From an uncultured Bacteroides sp. (GTDB lineage: Bacteria; Bacteroidota; Bacteroidia; Bacteroidales; Bacteroidaceae), in the NCBI GenBank assembly GCA_900551645.1, contig URWP01000116.1, positions 1 through 8,431 on the forward strand: DNA of 8,431 nucleotides, written 5' to 3'. The position numbers and the translations under genes were made by a program. This document shows, piece by piece, positions 7,574 through 8,431 of this stretch. The notes beneath the pieces were generated by a model. It searched no databases and was not told the DNA's origin. It worked only from the letters and a program-made list of their open reading frames with translations. Positions within the stretch are counted from its first letter, which is position 1. Every line of letters begins with the position of its first letter.

Positions 7574-8431
7574 ATGAAAAGAACCATTCGCGTAGGTATC
7601 GTTCAGCAATCCTGCACCAACGATATCAAATTCAACCTCGAAAAACTGCACCGTAACATCGCTACAGTAGCGCAGGCAGGTGCTCAATTGGTAGTACTTC
7701 AGGAACTGCATAACACCCCGTATTTCTGTCAGACCGAAGACACCAATCTTTTCGACCTGGCCGAACCGATTCCTGGTCCTTCCACTGGATTTTACAGTGA
7801 ACTGGCAGCTGCCTACCACATTGTGTTGGTCACCTCTCTTTTTGAACGCCGGGCAGCCGGTCTATACCATAATACAGCCGTTGTTTTCGACACAGATGGT
7901 AGTATGGCCGGGAAGTACCGCAAAATGCATATTCCTGACGATCCTGCCTATTACGAAAAGTTCTACTTTACCCCCGGTGACCTGGGATTCGAACCCATTG
8001 AAACTTCCATTGGTAAATTGGGAGTACAAGTATGCTGGGATCAATGGTACCCAGAAGGAGCACGCATCATGGCCTTAAAAGGAGCAGAACTGTTGATTTA
8101 TCCTACTGCCATTGGTTGGGAAAGTACCGATACGCAGGAAGAAAAAATGCGTCAATTGGGTGCATGGGTTACCGTTCAGCGTGGACATGCCGTAGCAAAC
8201 GGATTACCGGTCATTGCCGTCAATCGTGTAGGACTTGAACCCGATCCGTCCGGACAAACCAATGGTATCCAATTTTGGGGAAACAGCTTCGTTGCTGGTC
8301 CGCAAGGAGAGCTGTTGGCACAAGCCAGTAACTTGAAAGAAGAGAATCTTGTTGTGGAAATCGACATGAATCGCAGCGAAAACGTACGCCGCTGGTGGCC
8401 TTTCCTGCGCGATCGCCGCATCGATGCCTAC
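7574..8431 (+). CDS. aguB: N-carbamoylputrescine amidase (nitrilase superfamily), C-terminus cut by window end
   Basis: The frame stays open for 286 codons to the window edge. The family is usually about 290-300 residues, so only a few codons are missing. The protein is a cytoplasmic carbon-nitrogen hydrolase that converts N-carbamoylputrescine to putrescine, CO2 and ammonia. The Glu-Lys-Cys triad is intact: Glu44 in LQELHNTPYF, Lys117 in KYRKMHIPDDP and Cys154 in VCWDQWYPEGAR. The strings HIPDDPAYYEKFYFTPGD (119-136) and GWES (181-184) are typical of AguB rather than of other nitrilase branches. The ATG is chosen because KRTIRVGIVQQSC is the normal family N-terminus, where the first beta strand begins. 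The position right after aguA supports the assignment and suggests co-transcription. No clear Shine-Dalgarno sequence precedes it. In Bacteroides the product can feed spermidine synthesis through carboxyspermidine, whose genes are not in this window. Confidence 0.93.
   Translation, partial: MKRTIRVGIVQQSCTNDIKFNLEKLHRNIATVAQAGAQLVVLQELHNTPYFCQTEDTNLFDLAEPIPGPSTGFYSELAAAYHIVLVTSLFERRAAGLYHNTAVVFDTDGSMAGKYRKMHIPDDPAYYEKFYFTPGDLGFEPIETSIGKLGVQVCWDQWYPEGARIMALKGAELLIYPTAIGWESTDTQEEKMRQLGAWVTVQRGHAVANGLPVIAVNRVGLEPDPSGQTNGIQFWGNSFVAGPQGELLAQASNLKEENLVVEIDMNRSENVRRWWPFLRDRRIDAY

Noticed and set aside
7427..7819. 130-codon minus-strand frame across the aguA-aguB junction
   Set aside because: Both strands cannot easily be coding here. 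The plus strand carries conserved catalytic motifs of two enzymes, and the minus product has no recognisable features.
1..8431. Mobile element, defence system, CRISPR array or RNA gene
   Set aside because: I found no transposase, integrase, regularly spaced repeats, terminal inverted repeats, tRNA-like cloverleaf or rRNA sequence. All long coding regions belong to recognisable housekeeping or envelope families.

Overview
The window looks like chromosomal DNA from a Bacteroidales bacterium, probably a Bacteroides or Phocaeicola relative. Three things point there: a long Bacteroidota-style TamB protein, starts without clear Shine-Dalgarno sequences, and promoter-like elements that fit the Bacteroides -7 consensus TAnnTTTG. 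The genus is inferred. Only the broader group is well supported.

Layout. On the minus strand at the left edge lies the N-terminal part (41 codons) of an exported protein, possibly a C1-family aminopeptidase (bleomycin hydrolase/PepC-like). Upstream of it on the same strand is a complete NhaC-family sodium/proton antiporter (219-1676). A 335-base AT-rich divergent region (1677-2011) separates this pair from three genes on the plus strand. These are a 1488-residue TamB-type envelope protein (2012-6478), an agmatine deiminase (6501-7535) and an N-carbamoylputrescine amidase (7574 to the window end, missing only its C-terminus). The amidase is open at the right edge.

How the genes work together. 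The last two enzymes catalyse consecutive steps, agmatine to N-carbamoylputrescine to putrescine, and they form a recognisable aguA-aguB pair. They follow tamB closely (22 and 38 bases between genes), so all three are likely co-transcribed from the region just before 2012. TamB is an inner-membrane-anchored periplasmic protein linked to lipid transport or outer-membrane assembly. Its association with putrescine synthesis is a conserved-neighbourhood question and not an established pathway. NhaC on the other side handles sodium and pH homeostasis.

No mobile element, CRISPR array, tRNA, rRNA or defence system is visible. This is mainly ordinary housekeeping sequence. The least explained part is the tamB promoter region, where a perfect 7-base inverted repeat and an 11-base direct repeat at exactly 20-base offset sit where the -33 element should be.
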